64,000 bases of DNA from JADLBR01 sp020847615 (GTDB taxonomy: Bacteria; Verrucomicrobiota; Verrucomicrobiia; JADLBR01). The stretch's first letter is position 1. Every line of letters starts with the position of its first letter. The translations under genes were made by a program, and so were the position numbers. The notes beneath the pieces were generated by a model. It had not been told where the DNA came from. It searched no databases and saw only the letters and a program-made list of their open reading frames with translations. Of this stretch, positions 52,772 to 62,077 are shown piece by piece. The stretch lies in assembly GCA_026646655.1 (NCBI GenBank), contig JAPKHT010000007.1, positions 62,001-126,000 of the forward strand. The letters run 5' to 3'.

Positions 52772-52898
52772 TTCTGCTGGGTGCTGCACCGATTTACCAT
52801 GCGGCCCGGCGCCACAAAATTCAAGCGCGGACGAGCGGTGGCCGGAGGGGCGTCCGGGCCGGACATCATGCGCCGCGGCAATTCTCGGGCCAGGGGCC

Positions 52899-54812
52899 TC
52901 AGCCCTTGGGCTCGTCGAATTGGAGCAGGCGGGCGCCATTGAAGATGACGAAGAAGGCGCTGAACTCGTGGATGAAGGCGGCGGCGATGGGGCTGACCCA
53001 GCCGGATGCCGAGGCGAGGACGGCCAGGGCGATGAAGATGAGGCCGCAGAGGAGGTTCTGGTTCATCAGCTGGAGCGCGCGTCTCGAGATGCGGACGAGC
53101 GTGGGGAGGCGGTGGAGGTCGTTGTGCATGAGCGCGACATCGGCCGTCTGGATGGCGAGGTCGCTTCCGAGGGCGCCCATGGCGACGCTGAGGTCGCCCG
53201 CGGCGAGCGCGGGGGCGTCGTTGATGCCATCGCCGACGACGGCAACGCGGTGCCCCTCTTCCTTGAGCCGCCGGACGACGGCGAGCTTCTCCTCGGGCAG
53301 GGATTCGGCGATGACCTCGGAGAAACCGACCTCGTCGGCGATGCGGCGGGCGACATCGCGGTGATCGCCGGTGACCATGAGGAAGCGGCGGACGCCGAGG
53401 TCCTTGAGGCGCTGGCCGATGTTGCGGGCCTCGTCGCGGAGGTTGTCGCGGAGGCAGACGACGGCGGCCAGGCGGCCGTCGACGGCGACCCCGATGGCGC
53501 TGGTGCCGGCCTCGTCGTATTGTCCGCCGGCGATCGACGCGCCCTCGGACTGGAGCCAGCCGAGGCGCCCGACCCGGACGCGGCGACCATCGACCTGTGC
53601 CTCGATGCCCTGGCCGGCGACCTCGCGGAGGGCGTCGGCATCGGGGATGGGCAGCCCGCGGCTGCGGGCCTCGTGGGTGATGGCCTTGGCCACCGGGTGG
53701 CGCGAGTGGCACTCGACGGCGGCCGCCAGGGCGAGCGCCTCATCCTGTCCGAACGGGTCGGCCGGTCGGATGGCCGCCACGCTGAGCTGGCCGTGCGTCA
53801 GCGTGCCGGTCTTGTCGAAGACGACGGTGTCGATCTGGCTGGCGACCTCGAAGAATCGGACGCTCTTCACCAGGATGCCAAGGCGGGAGGCGGTGGCCAG
53901 CGCGGCGATCATGGTGGAGGGGCCGGCGAGCACGAAGGCGCAAGGGATGCTGACGATGATGACGGAGATGGCCCGCTGGATCTCTCCGGTGAAGAAGAGG
54001 ACGAAGCCCGCGAGCAGCAGGATCATCGGGGTGTAGTAGCTGGCGTACTCCTCGGTGAGGCGGACGATGGGCGCGCGGGATTGCTGGGCCTCCAGCACGA
54101 TCTGCCCGGCGCGCCCGATGAGCGTGGACTCGCCCGAGCGCTCGACGGCGACATCGATCGACCCGGTGAGGTTGGCGGTGCCGGCAAACACGCGGTCGCC
54201 CTCCGCGACATCGACGGGGAGGGACTCGCCGGTGACACTGGCCTGATCGATGGTCGAGGTGCCGCGCGTGATGTGGCCATCGGCGGGTATGGTGTCCCCG
54301 GGTCGCACGCGGACGAGATCGCCGGGCCTGAGGGTCGCGGCGTCGACGCGCTCCTCGCCGGAGCCGGTGAGGCGCTGGGCAAAGACGCGCGTGAGGCTGA
54401 GGAGGTCGCGGACGGCCTGCTGGACGCCGATCATGCTGCGCTCCTCGAGCAGTTGCCCGACGATCAGGACCATCGCGACGATCGATCCGGTGAAGTACTC
54501 GCCCGCGGCGAAGCACGCGGCCAGCGCGAGCGCGATGAACTGGTCCATGTAGAATCGGGTGGCCTCGAAGCCGTGGACGCGCATCGAGGTGACGGCGTCC
54601 CAGAAGACGGGGGCGCCGAGGACCAGCATGGCGAGCATGCCGAACAGCGAGGCGAGGGCATCCTGCTCGGGCCGGAGTAGGCGGATCAGGCCACCGGTGA
54701 CCAGCAGCACGGTGCCCACGGACAGGAACACGAGGCGACGGGCGAGGGCGCCCTGTGCGGCGTGCGGCTGTTCCGTGGCGTCCGCCTTACTCGGGGATGG
54801 GCTCTGGGTCAT
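52899..54812 (-). CDS. P1B-type heavy-metal-transporting ATPase without N-terminal metal-binding domain
   Basis: 637-residue integral membrane ion pump. It has the actuator TGES (194-197), the phosphorylated Asp333 in VFDKTGTLTHG, the P1B-specific HP pair (372-373 in SRHPVAKA) and the hinge GDGIND (527-532). The transmembrane metal motif is SIPCAFVLAG (Pro290-Cys291), related to the SPC/CPC motifs but not identical. Only a short polar N-terminus (about 25 residues) precedes the first helix, so no HMA domain is present. Which metal is moved cannot be told. The gene overlaps the end of the HflK-like gene by 26 bases and ends the SPFH operon, implying a functional link. Confidence 0.9.
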   Translation of the reverse strand: MTQSPSPSKADATEQPHAAQGALARRLVFLSVGTVLLVTGGLIRLLRPEQDALASLFGMLAMLVLGAPVFWDAVTSMRVHGFEATRFYMDQFIALALAACFAAGEYFTGSIVAMVLIVGQLLEERSMIGVQQAVRDLLSLTRVFAQRLTGSGEERVDAATLRPGDLVRVRPGDTIPADGHITRGTSTIDQASVTGESLPVDVAEGDRVFAGTANLTGSIDVAVERSGESTLIGRAGQIVLEAQQSRAPIVRLTEEYASYYTPMILLLAGFVLFFTGEIQRAISVIIVSIPCAFVLAGPSTMIAALATASRLGILVKSVRFFEVASQIDTVVFDKTGTLTHGQLSVAAIRPADPFGQDEALALAAAVECHSRHPVAKAITHEARSRGLPIPDADALREVAGQGIEAQVDGRRVRVGRLGWLQSEGASIAGGQYDEAGTSAIGVAVDGRLAAVVCLRDNLRDEARNIGQRLKDLGVRRFLMVTGDHRDVARRIADEVGFSEVIAESLPEEKLAVVRRLKEEGHRVAVVGDGINDAPALAAGDLSVAMGALGSDLAIQTADVALMHNDLHRLPTLVRISRRALQLMNQNLLCGLIFIALAVLASASGWVSPIAAAFIHEFSAFFVIFNGARLLQFDEPKG

Positions 54813-55851
54813 GGGCCGGGGGTCGGATGATCAGCTGCAGGGGGAGACCCTGGCCAGCGTTTACTGCGGGGAGCCACGTGCGCTTCATCACGTATTCTAT
54901 AATCTCCAGGTGTCGCCGGATCCTGAAGGCGTCGGGGCATTCGCGGGCCGCCTCCCATTGGGCGACGAACGCAGCGGCCTCGCCGCGCGCCTTCTCGATC
55001 TTTCGCTGGGCCAGGCCATCGGACTCCTGCTTGATGCGGAAAATGCGCGCCTCGATCTCTGGCATCCGGGCCTGGCGGTAGGTCTCCGCCTTCTCCTTGA
55101 GCGTCCTCGACTCGACCTTGGCGCTGACCACCTCCTCGAAGGCCTGCAGCACCTGGCGGGCGGGCACGATCTCTCGGATCTCCCAGGACTGCAGGGCGAT
55201 GCCGAGCCCGAGCCGGTCGATCTTGCCCTGGGCGATCTGCTGGCACTCGTGGCGCAGTCGCTCTTGGCCGCTGGTCAAGGCGTCGTCGACGCCGAAGGAT
55301 TGCACCGCCTCCGTGGCGGCGTCCCGCAGGATCGTGCGCAGGAGGGCGTCGCGGTCCTTGGCGTTGAGCGCGTACGCGGCCGGGTCGGAGACGGTGTATC
55401 GGGCGGCGAAGCTGGCGTGGACGAGGTTGACGTCACCGGTGAGGAGATAGCCGTCGCTGACCGGGTGGAGGGTCTCCTTGGGAGGCGGGGCGTCGGCGGG
55501 GGCCTCGGGCGGGGACTCGCCCGGCGCCTGGCCCCCCGGGGGCGCGTCCGGCATCGGGGGCGCGGCCCAATCGCGGAGTTCGATCTCCTGGACGGTGCGG
55601 GATGGGACCTTGATGACGTGATCGATCGGGAAAGGCATGGCCACGAGGAGCCCGGGCGCGTGGACGCGATCGGTGAGTCGACCGAACCGGAGCATCAGGG
55701 CGTTCTCGTTGGGCCCGACGACGGTGACGTTGGATGCGAGGTAGATGACGACGAGCAGGATGAGCACCCAGCGCAGCACCCCGATGGAGGCGCGGAGCGC
55801 GTCCAGCGTCGCCGAGGGGGCTGATCTCGGTGGTCCTTCGGGTTGGGTCAT
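54787..55851 (-). CDS. HflK-like SPFH/band 7 membrane protein
   Basis: 354 residues: one membrane helix (about 26-43), the entry to the SPFH domain (GPNENALMLRFGRLTDRVHAP), a Pro-rich insertion (about 95-125), the rest of the SPFH domain (LVHASFAARYTVSDPAAY, WEIREIVPARQVLQAFEEVV) and a helical coiled-coil tail (RQARMPEIEARIFRIKQES). SPFH proteins form membrane-bound ring complexes that modulate proteases such as FtsH, or organise membranes. The start overlaps the HflC-like gene's stop by 4 bases (ATGA) and the end overlaps the ATPase gene, so the three are tightly coupled. Confidence 0.87.
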   Translation of the reverse strand: MTQPEGPPRSAPSATLDALRASIGVLRWVLILLVVIYLASNVTVVGPNENALMLRFGRLTDRVHAPGLLVAMPFPIDHVIKVPSRTVQEIELRDWAAPPMPDAPPGGQAPGESPPEAPADAPPPKETLHPVSDGYLLTGDVNLVHASFAARYTVSDPAAYALNAKDRDALLRTILRDAATEAVQSFGVDDALTSGQERLRHECQQIAQGKIDRLGLGIALQSWEIREIVPARQVLQAFEEVVSAKVESRTLKEKAETYRQARMPEIEARIFRIKQESDGLAQRKIEKARGEAAAFVAQWEAARECPDAFRIRRHLEIIEYVMKRTWLPAVNAGQGLPLQLIIRPPAHDPEPIPE

Positions 55852-56786
55852 GGCGACTCCCGCCGATCCGGGGGGCCATTCGTGGCCGGCGCATGCCCGC
55901 CGATGGGCATGCGGAGCGCGTCGAAGGGCGGCGTCTTCGTGTCGAGGATGAGGGTGGTATTGATGTCGCCCACCTTCTTCAGGGTGTCGAGGCGCCTGAG
56001 GAATCCATAGAGGTCTGGGTCGCGCCGGTAGGCGTCGGCGACCAGGCGCGCGGCCTCGGCCTCGGCCTTGGCGACGGTCTCGGCCGCGGCGCGCTCGGCC
56101 TCGGCGACCAGCACGGTGGATTCCGCGTCGGTGCGGGCGCGGATGTCGTCGGCCTCCTTCGCGCCCACGGAGCGGTAGTGCTCCGCGATCTGGGCGCGCT
56201 CGGCGCGCATGCGCTCGAAGACAAAGCGCGTGTTGGATTCCGGCAGCCCGAGCCGGCAGATGCCGACCTGGCGGACGGAGATCCCGAAGGCGGCCTCCGC
56301 GCGCTCCGAGACGATCTCGGTGAGGCGCTTCTCGATCTCCTCGAGTTTCACCTCGGCCCGGTTGGTGGAGGCGAGGTTATGGAAGTCGTATTGCCCGAGG
56401 ATGGTGTTCTTGGCGCCGGTGACCAGGCCGTCGAGCTTCTGGCGCGCGTTCTCCTCGCCTCCGAGGCTCTGGAGGAACAGGAGGGGATCCTTGATCTGCC
56501 AGGCGGCGTATACGAAGAGGATCACGTTGCGCTTGTCGCGGGTCAGCGCCTCGGAGGGGCGGCTCTCGAAGACGGCGAGGCGGCGATCGAAGAGCCGGGC
56601 CGACTCGACGGGCCACGGGTATTTGAAATACAGGCCGGGATCCTGGATGACGCGGACGGGGCGCCCGAGGCGCGTGACGACGGCCAGCTGGTCTTGCCGG
56701 ACCTGGAAGGAGAGCATGACGCAGGCGAGGATGGCCGCGATGACGGCCGCGACGAGAAGTCGGAAGAGGATGTCTTTTGTCTTCAT
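55848..56786 (-). CDS. HflC-like SPFH/band 7 membrane protein
   Basis: 312 residues with a single N-terminal membrane helix (about 9-27), a SPFH domain (QDQLAVVTRLGRPVRVIQDP, LYFKYPWPVESARLFDRRL, VYAAWQIKDPLLFLQSLGG) and a long Ala/Glu-rich coiled coil (AEAERAAAETVAKAEAEAAR) ending in the HflC-typical DPDLYGFLRRLDTLKKV. The start at 56786 follows the large SPFH gene by 7 bases; upstream frame extensions overlap that gene and lack conservation. It probably forms a mixed complex with the HflK-like product. Confidence 0.88.
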   Translation of the reverse strand: MKTKDILFRLLVAAVIAAILACVMLSFQVRQDQLAVVTRLGRPVRVIQDPGLYFKYPWPVESARLFDRRLAVFESRPSEALTRDKRNVILFVYAAWQIKDPLLFLQSLGGEENARQKLDGLVTGAKNTILGQYDFHNLASTNRAEVKLEEIEKRLTEIVSERAEAAFGISVRQVGICRLGLPESNTRFVFERMRAERAQIAEHYRSVGAKEADDIRARTDAESTVLVAEAERAAAETVAKAEAEAARLVADAYRRDPDLYGFLRRLDTLKKVGDINTTLILDTKTPPFDALRMPIGGHAPATNGPPDRRESP

Positions 56787-56793
56787 GGGGTCG

Positions 56794-58578
56794 TTATTGC
56801 ATGGACGCCGGCTTGTCATCCAAGACGGGCACGATGGAGTAGCCCGGGTCGAGGGGCAGGTAGAATAGCGCGGGGGCGGGGACTGGGGCGTCGCCATCGA
56901 TGACGAGCTTGGGGCGGCCCGGGAGGGTCTCCTCGAGGGCCTCGAGGCGGAGGCGCTCGCGCAAGAACTCGGGGGCGACCTGGAGTGCGGAGACGATCTC
57001 GCGGAACTTGTTGGCCTCGCCGGTGGCGGTGGCGACGCGGGCCTCGCCCTTGGATTGCGCCTCGAGCTTCTTCTTGTTGGCGGTGGCCTCGGCGGCGGGC
57101 ATGTTGAGGGCGCGGTACTTGTGGCCCCCGTAGACGATGGCGTGGCGCTCTTCCTCGGCGCTGATGACATCCTGGTAGGCCGGCGCCACGTCGACCGGCG
57201 GATGGATGTCCCGCAGGCCGACGAAGAGCACCTCGATCCCGAGGCCGAATCGATCGGCGTCCGACTGGAGTTCGCGCCTGACCTTCTCCGCGATCTCTTC
57301 GCGCTCGCCGATCATGACCCGGAAGCTCTCGCGGGCGGCGAGCACGTGCACGAGCTCTCGGTAGGCCATGTGGGTGAGGGCCTCGGCGTGGCCGCGGGCG
57401 TTGAGGAGGTGCGCGACGGGGTCGGCGATCCGATAGAAGAGCAGGACGCTGACGGTGAGCAGTTCTTCGCCGCTGCCGGCGAGCATGTTCTTCTCGCCGC
57501 GGTAGTGCCGCTGGTCCCAGAGGATGGGGCCGCCGAGATCCTCGTCGTAGCCGAGGTGAATGGTCTCGATCCGGCGCGTCGGCACGATGGCGATGCGCTC
57601 GAATGGCCAGGGCCAACCCGCGTGAAGGCCGGGCTGCAGGGCGGCGGGATGGAATTGGCCCATGCGGATGCGCACGCCCTGGCTTTCGGCCGGGACGATG
57701 GTGAAGCAGCTCGAGCCCCAGACCATCAGCGCGCCGAGCGCGACCAGGGGCGGGAACAGGTCGCGCAAGAAGCGGAGGGCCCAGATCTCGCCCAGCCTGA
57801 CGCCGTAATTCGCCTCGATGACCTGGGCCATCTGGCGCACGGGGTTCGCCCGCGATAGCGTCCAATCCAGGAGCGCGCTTCGTCCGGGGGGCGCCTGGCC
57901 GCGCCGGGCGGCCGGGCGGTAGATGTCGGCGAGCATGCCCACGATGGCGTCCGCGACCAGGATGGCGGTGAGGGCCGCGATGGCGCGGGCGGTCCACGGG
58001 GTGAGGTCGATCCCCGAATAGAGGAAGAAGAAGAGTGCGACAGCGCCGGCCAGATGGACGCCTATGCCGAGCCAGGTGATGTGGATGGCGCTGGCCAACC
58101 GAGGGTCGGCGGACTGGCGGTGCTCAGAGTGCGCCCATCGGCCCAGAAAGAAGAGGACGAAGGCGGCGACGCCGCTTAGGATGGCCACCATGCGGACCGT
58201 CTCGGGCCTGTCGGACGGCAGGGCCGCCCCCGCGCACCAGCCGCATGCCGAGAGGCAGGCGAGGGCTCCGAACAACCCGGCGGCCAGGGCCAGCATGGGC
58301 AACGAGGATGCGAGAGCGCGGGCGAGTCTTGCGCGCGAGGTGCCGGGGGTCGCTGGAGCGGCCGCGGGGGCGCGGAAGGCCATGAGGTTGATGGCGACGG
58401 CCGTCGCCCAGGCGAAGAACGACGCGTGCGCCCAGAGGGGGGGCAGGGCCATGGAGAGCGCCAGGGCCGTGATCCCGATCAGCGAGAGCGCGAGGGCGAT
58501 GGCCAGGATCAGGGCGCCGCGCCGCGGCGGCGTCCATGTCTTCTCGCGGGTGCCCGGCCTGCTGCTGGTGTCAATCAT
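56794..58578 (-). CDS. polytopic membrane protein fused to an SPFH/HflK-like domain
   Basis: 594 residues. The N-terminal 280 residues contain about seven hydrophobic helices (for example ALILAIALALSLIGITALAL, MVAILSGVAAFVLFFLG, HITWLGIGVHLAGAVALFFF). From residue about 285 a SPFH domain follows (CFTIVPAESQGVRIRMGQFH, LLTVSVLLFYRIADP, RFGLGIEVLFVGLRDIHPPV) with a coiled-coil tail rich in Ala, Glu and Lys. The extra membrane region distinguishes it from normal HflK. The ATG at 58578 was chosen as upstream residues are unconserved. It is the first gene of an operon with HflC-like, HflK-like and P1B ATPase genes. Confidence 0.85.
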   Translation of the reverse strand: MIDTSSRPGTREKTWTPPRRGALILAIALALSLIGITALALSMALPPLWAHASFFAWATAVAINLMAFRAPAAAPATPGTSRARLARALASSLPMLALAAGLFGALACLSACGWCAGAALPSDRPETVRMVAILSGVAAFVLFFLGRWAHSEHRQSADPRLASAIHITWLGIGVHLAGAVALFFFLYSGIDLTPWTARAIAALTAILVADAIVGMLADIYRPAARRGQAPPGRSALLDWTLSRANPVRQMAQVIEANYGVRLGEIWALRFLRDLFPPLVALGALMVWGSSCFTIVPAESQGVRIRMGQFHPAALQPGLHAGWPWPFERIAIVPTRRIETIHLGYDEDLGGPILWDQRHYRGEKNMLAGSGEELLTVSVLLFYRIADPVAHLLNARGHAEALTHMAYRELVHVLAARESFRVMIGEREEIAEKVRRELQSDADRFGLGIEVLFVGLRDIHPPVDVAPAYQDVISAEEERHAIVYGGHKYRALNMPAAEATANKKKLEAQSKGEARVATATGEANKFREIVSALQVAPEFLRERLRLEALEETLPGRPKLVIDGDAPVPAPALFYLPLDPGYSIVPVLDDKPASMQ

Positions 58579-58740
58579 CAGTGACCCTGTGACCGCGCAG
58601 TGTGGATTAGTTTTCGAAGACTGCAACCCCGGGGGGCTGGTTTGCCGCGACCGCGGTCCCCGGGTCGATGGCTCAGGGGCGCCCGCCGCGGCGGGGCCGA
58701 CCTGGTGCGGGTCGCGCCGCATCGTGGATGGGGGGACTTC

Positions 58741-61155
58741 TCAGGGCGTGAGGGTGAAGACATCCCCGGCGCGGATCGTGGGGGTGACCGTCTTGCCGGC
58801 GTAGTGGATGGCGAGGGGCTCGCCCTTGAGGGAGCGGATCTCTGCGGAAGCGAGGTTGCCCTGTTTCCATTCGAGGGAGACATCGAACGCGCCGCGGGCC
58901 CTCAGGCCGGACACGCGGCCGGCCGGCCATGCGGAGGGCAGCGCGGGGAGGAGGTCCAGGATGTGACCTTTGCCATCGGGCGTGCGGCGGTGGGATTGGA
59001 GGAGCATCTCGGCGATGCCGGCGGTCACGCCGAAATTGCCATCGATCTGGAAAGGCGGATGCGCGTCGAAGAGGTTGGGGTAGATGCCGCCGCGGCGGTA
59101 GTCGGTGAGGCTGGAGCCGGTCAGGCGCAGGAGGTGCCCGAGGACGGCGTGCGCGCGGTCGCCGTCCTTGAGGCGGGCCCACAGGTTGATTTTCCAGGCC
59201 ATGGACCAGCCGGTGCTCTCGTCGGTGCGCAGGTCCAGGGAGCGGCGGACGGCGAGGGCGAGGGCGGAGGTCTCCTCCGGGGTGATGTCGCGCCCGGGGA
59301 AGGCGCCGATGAGGTGCGACATGTGGCGGTGGTGGGGCTCGGGCTCCTCAAAGTCCTCGTGCCATTCCTGGAGCTGGCCTCGGGCGCCGATGCGGTAGGG
59401 CGGGAGTTTTGCGCGGGCCTCGGCGAGCTGCTTGCGGAAAGGGGCATCGATGTTGAGCGTCTCCGATGCCTCGATGCAATTGGCGAACAGGTCGCGGATC
59501 AGGGCGATGTCCTGGGTCGTCGCCATGGCCACCTGCGCGATTTTGCCGTCGGGTGTCCGGAACTTGTTCTCGGTGGACGAGGAGGGCGCGGTGACGAGGT
59601 GCCCCTTGCCGTCTGGGACGAGCCAGTCGAGGCAGAACTCGGCGGCGCCCTTCATGAGCGGGTACGCGAAACCGCGGAGATAGTTCTCGTCCTGGGAGAA
59701 GGCGTAGTGCTCCCAGAGGTCCATGCAGTGCCAGACGCCCCCCATGGCCCAGTTCGCCCAGGTGGGGGCGCCTTTGCCGAAGTTGCCGACCGGCGCGGAC
59801 TGGCGCCAGATGTCGGCGTTGTGGTGGGCGACCCATCCGCGCGCGCCGTAGTTGACCTGCGCGGTCTTGCGTCCGTTGGCGGCGAGGTCGCGGATGAACT
59901 GGAGCATGGGGTTGTGGCATTCGGCGAGGTTGCAGTTCTCGGCGGGCCAGTAATTCATCTGGCTATTGATGTTGAGGGTCCAGTTGGAGCTCCACGGCGG
60001 GCGGACCTCGTCATTCCAGATCCCCTGGAGGTTGGCGGGCTGGGTGCCGAGCCGAGAGCTGGCGGTGAGGAGGTATCGGCCAAACTGGAAGACGAGGGCG
60101 GCGAGCGCGGGGTCGCCGGCCTCGGCGTAGCGCAGGATGCGCCGGTCGGTGGGGATGTCCTCCGGGCCGGCGCCGAGGTCGAGCGCGACGCGCCGGAAGA
60201 GCCTGCGGTGGTCGTCGAGGTGTTCCGCGAGCAACTGTTCCCAGGGCACGGCGGCGACCGCGCCCACCTTGCGGCTGGGGATGGCGTCCGCATCGAGCCC
60301 TTCGCGGCCGGGCGATCTGTCGTGGCCGTTGAAACTGGTGTCGGCGGCGAGCAAGAGCCACGCCCGGTCGGCGCGTTCGACGCGCAGCCTGCCATCGGGC
60401 GTGGCGCTGACGCTGCCGCCCGAGGCGACGGCCCGGAGGTGGACCGAGAAGCGCATGCCCTCGCCGCCGGGCTCCTCGGCATAGATCACCGCGTTGGTGG
60501 AATCCTTGAGGTAATTGGGGTCGACGTGGGCGGGGCAGCGGCCCCGCATGGCGATGTGGTTGGGGCCGGCATTCGTGACGGAGAACCGCAATTGGCTATC
60601 CAGCGTCGCGGTGAAGGTGACGCGGCCCGGGGCATCGGCGACGATCGACAGCGCGATCACTTGATGCGGGTGGCTGGCGAAGGCCTCGCGGGTGAATGTC
60701 GTGTCGCCGGCCTTGAAGCGCGTCGTGGCGACCGCGCGGTCCAGGTCCAGCTCGCGGCGGTACTCGGTCGCGTCCCCGGGAAGGTCAAACGCGATGCGGA
60801 GGTCCCCGAGGGGCATGTACGACTGGTTGTAGGGGCCCTGCATTTTCTTGCACAGCTCGTCGGCCTCGGTGTACCGGCCCGCGAAGATCGCCTCGCGGAC
60901 CTTGGGGAGCCAATTCTTGGCATCGGGGTTGTTCCAATCCTTGGGTCCGCCCGACCAGAGGGTGTCCTCGTTGAGCTGGAGGCGCTCGTCGCGCGCGCCG
61001 CCGAAGACCATGGCGCCGAGGCTGCCATTGCCGATCGGCAGGGCCTCGACCCAGTTGCTCGCGGGGGCGGGATACCAGAGGACACAGGGGGGCGGATCGG
61101 ATGCGTTGGCCGCGAGCGCGGCGGACGCCATGGTCAGGATGGCAGGGATGCGCAT
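58741..61155 (-). CDS. GH95-family alpha-L-fucosidase-like glycosidase, secreted
   Basis: 804 residues with a short signal peptide. The N-terminal beta-sandwich contains WVEALPIGNGSLGAMVFGG and RLQLNEDTLWSGGP, both typical of GH95. The (alpha/alpha)6 barrel shows LGTQPANLQGIWNDE, WTLNINSQMNYWPAE, GRGQLQEW-type GQLQEWHEDF followed by HRHMSHLIGAFPG, and FQIDGNFGVTAGIAEMLLQS. Catalytic acid and base residues of the family map to this WHEDF region and to the late DGNFG region. GH95 members remove alpha-1,2-L-fucose or alpha-L-galactose. It is separate from the main cluster but may serve the same general lifestyle. A 162-base gap without genes separates it from the SPFH operon. Confidence 0.93.
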   Translation of the reverse strand: MRIPAILTMASAALAANASDPPPCVLWYPAPASNWVEALPIGNGSLGAMVFGGARDERLQLNEDTLWSGGPKDWNNPDAKNWLPKVREAIFAGRYTEADELCKKMQGPYNQSYMPLGDLRIAFDLPGDATEYRRELDLDRAVATTRFKAGDTTFTREAFASHPHQVIALSIVADAPGRVTFTATLDSQLRFSVTNAGPNHIAMRGRCPAHVDPNYLKDSTNAVIYAEEPGGEGMRFSVHLRAVASGGSVSATPDGRLRVERADRAWLLLAADTSFNGHDRSPGREGLDADAIPSRKVGAVAAVPWEQLLAEHLDDHRRLFRRVALDLGAGPEDIPTDRRILRYAEAGDPALAALVFQFGRYLLTASSRLGTQPANLQGIWNDEVRPPWSSNWTLNINSQMNYWPAENCNLAECHNPMLQFIRDLAANGRKTAQVNYGARGWVAHHNADIWRQSAPVGNFGKGAPTWANWAMGGVWHCMDLWEHYAFSQDENYLRGFAYPLMKGAAEFCLDWLVPDGKGHLVTAPSSSTENKFRTPDGKIAQVAMATTQDIALIRDLFANCIEASETLNIDAPFRKQLAEARAKLPPYRIGARGQLQEWHEDFEEPEPHHRHMSHLIGAFPGRDITPEETSALALAVRRSLDLRTDESTGWSMAWKINLWARLKDGDRAHAVLGHLLRLTGSSLTDYRRGGIYPNLFDAHPPFQIDGNFGVTAGIAEMLLQSHRRTPDGKGHILDLLPALPSAWPAGRVSGLRARGAFDVSLEWKQGNLASAEIRSLKGEPLAIHYAGKTVTPTIRAGDVFTLTP

Positions 61156-61206
61156 GGGGGAATGACACGCGGAGGAGCGGGGCCTTGCAAGTCTGGAGTC
61201 AGGGCG

Positions 61207-61258
61207 CCCGGGGGCGGTCCGCGCCCCATGGGCCCGCGGCCGAAATATCGCCCGATCC
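61207..61258. repeat. copy of the repeat element at 33435
   Basis: The first 40 bases (61207-61246: CCCGGGGGCGGTCCGC, CCA, GG, CGGCCGAAAT) match 33435-33474 at 33 positions. It lies in the 147-base gap between the fucosidase gene and the DUF1080-like gene. No palindrome of note, apart from a GC-rich hairpin of about 6 bp. Confidence 0.5.
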
Positions 61259-61302
61259 GTCGCCGGCGTCGGATCGGGCGACTGGAAAAGCGCGAGCGCC
61301 CG

Positions 61303-62016
61303 TCACTGCTTTCGCCAGATCCTCACATCATCGACAACGGCGTTGCGGGGCACGGAAAGGCGCAGCAGGCGCTTGGTCGGATGGGCGATGCCGGGAGACT
61401 GGAGGCTGGCGGCGAGTCTGCCATCGACGGAAATGCTGAGCTCGTCGCCCCGGATGGTCACCAGCAGGTCATTCCATTTGCCGGTTTCGGTGCGCAGCGC
61501 CGACGTCTTGGTCTTGCCGACGAGCGCCTGCCGCTGTTCCGCGGTGAGGGTCCTTTTCGCGGCGCGCGCCTCGCGGATGTCGTTGCGCATGCCGCCGGTC
61601 TTGTGATCGACGAGTTGGACGTCCTTCGGGCTGACCCTCGCGAGGAAGAGGTGTCCCGCGTGAACCTCCTGGCACTGCAGGTCGGCGAAATCGAGGCCGA
61701 GGCTGTCCCTCTCGTCCTCCAGCATGAAGCGCAGGGCGACGGCGCCATCGGTGAACTCCGCGGGATGGGTCACGGACACGGCGTGGTCCGCGCGGGGGCT
61801 GATGCGGATGTGCATCGCGCCATCCCTGAGGTCCACCTGCTTGTCGCCCTTCGCGCGGCTCTTGCTGTTGGTGCCCCAGCCGTTGCCCGGATCATCGGCC
61901 TGTTCCTGCGCCTCATTCCGATCGAAGCCGTCCGAGAAGATGGGCTTGCCGAGATCGGCCTCCGGCGTGGCGAGGGCCAAGGCGGCGCCTGCGACGAGCG
62001 ATGCGGGCCAGTTCAT
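61303..62016 (-). CDS. secreted DUF1080/LamG-like jelly-roll protein
   Basis: 237 residues: a short signal peptide (to about residue 18), then a single beta-sandwich domain (PIFSDGFDRNEAQEQADDPG, VALRFMLEDERDSLGLDFAD, WNDLLVTIRGDELSISVDGR, RLSVPRNAVVDDVRIWRKQ) typical of the DUF1080/3-keto-disaccharide hydrolase and LamG-like family. The function in single-domain form is unknown; carbohydrate binding or keto-glycoside hydrolysis are possible. It follows nothing in operon form and precedes the fucosidase gene by 147 bases on the same strand. Confidence 0.75.
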   Translation of the reverse strand: MNWPASLVAGAALALATPEADLGKPIFSDGFDRNEAQEQADDPGNGWGTNSKSRAKGDKQVDLRDGAMHIRISPRADHAVSVTHPAEFTDGAVALRFMLEDERDSLGLDFADLQCQEVHAGHLFLARVSPKDVQLVDHKTGGMRNDIREARAAKRTLTAEQRQALVGKTKTSALRTETGKWNDLLVTIRGDELSISVDGRLAASLQSPGIAHPTKRLLRLSVPRNAVVDDVRIWRKQ

Positions 62017-62077
62017 GGCCCGGGTATACCACGCGGCGCGGACGCGGGGGAAGCGTCAAGTGCGCCCTCCGCGCAAG

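Noticed and set aside
52623..54680. 685-codon open frame antisense to the P1B ATPase gene
   Set aside because: Acidic low-complexity translation, antisense to a gene with all P-type ATPase motifs; a codon-bias artefact.
62017..62077. RelE/ParE-type toxin gene next to the antitoxin-like ORF
   Set aside because: The 61-base gap is too short, and neither strand nearby encodes a toxin-like protein.
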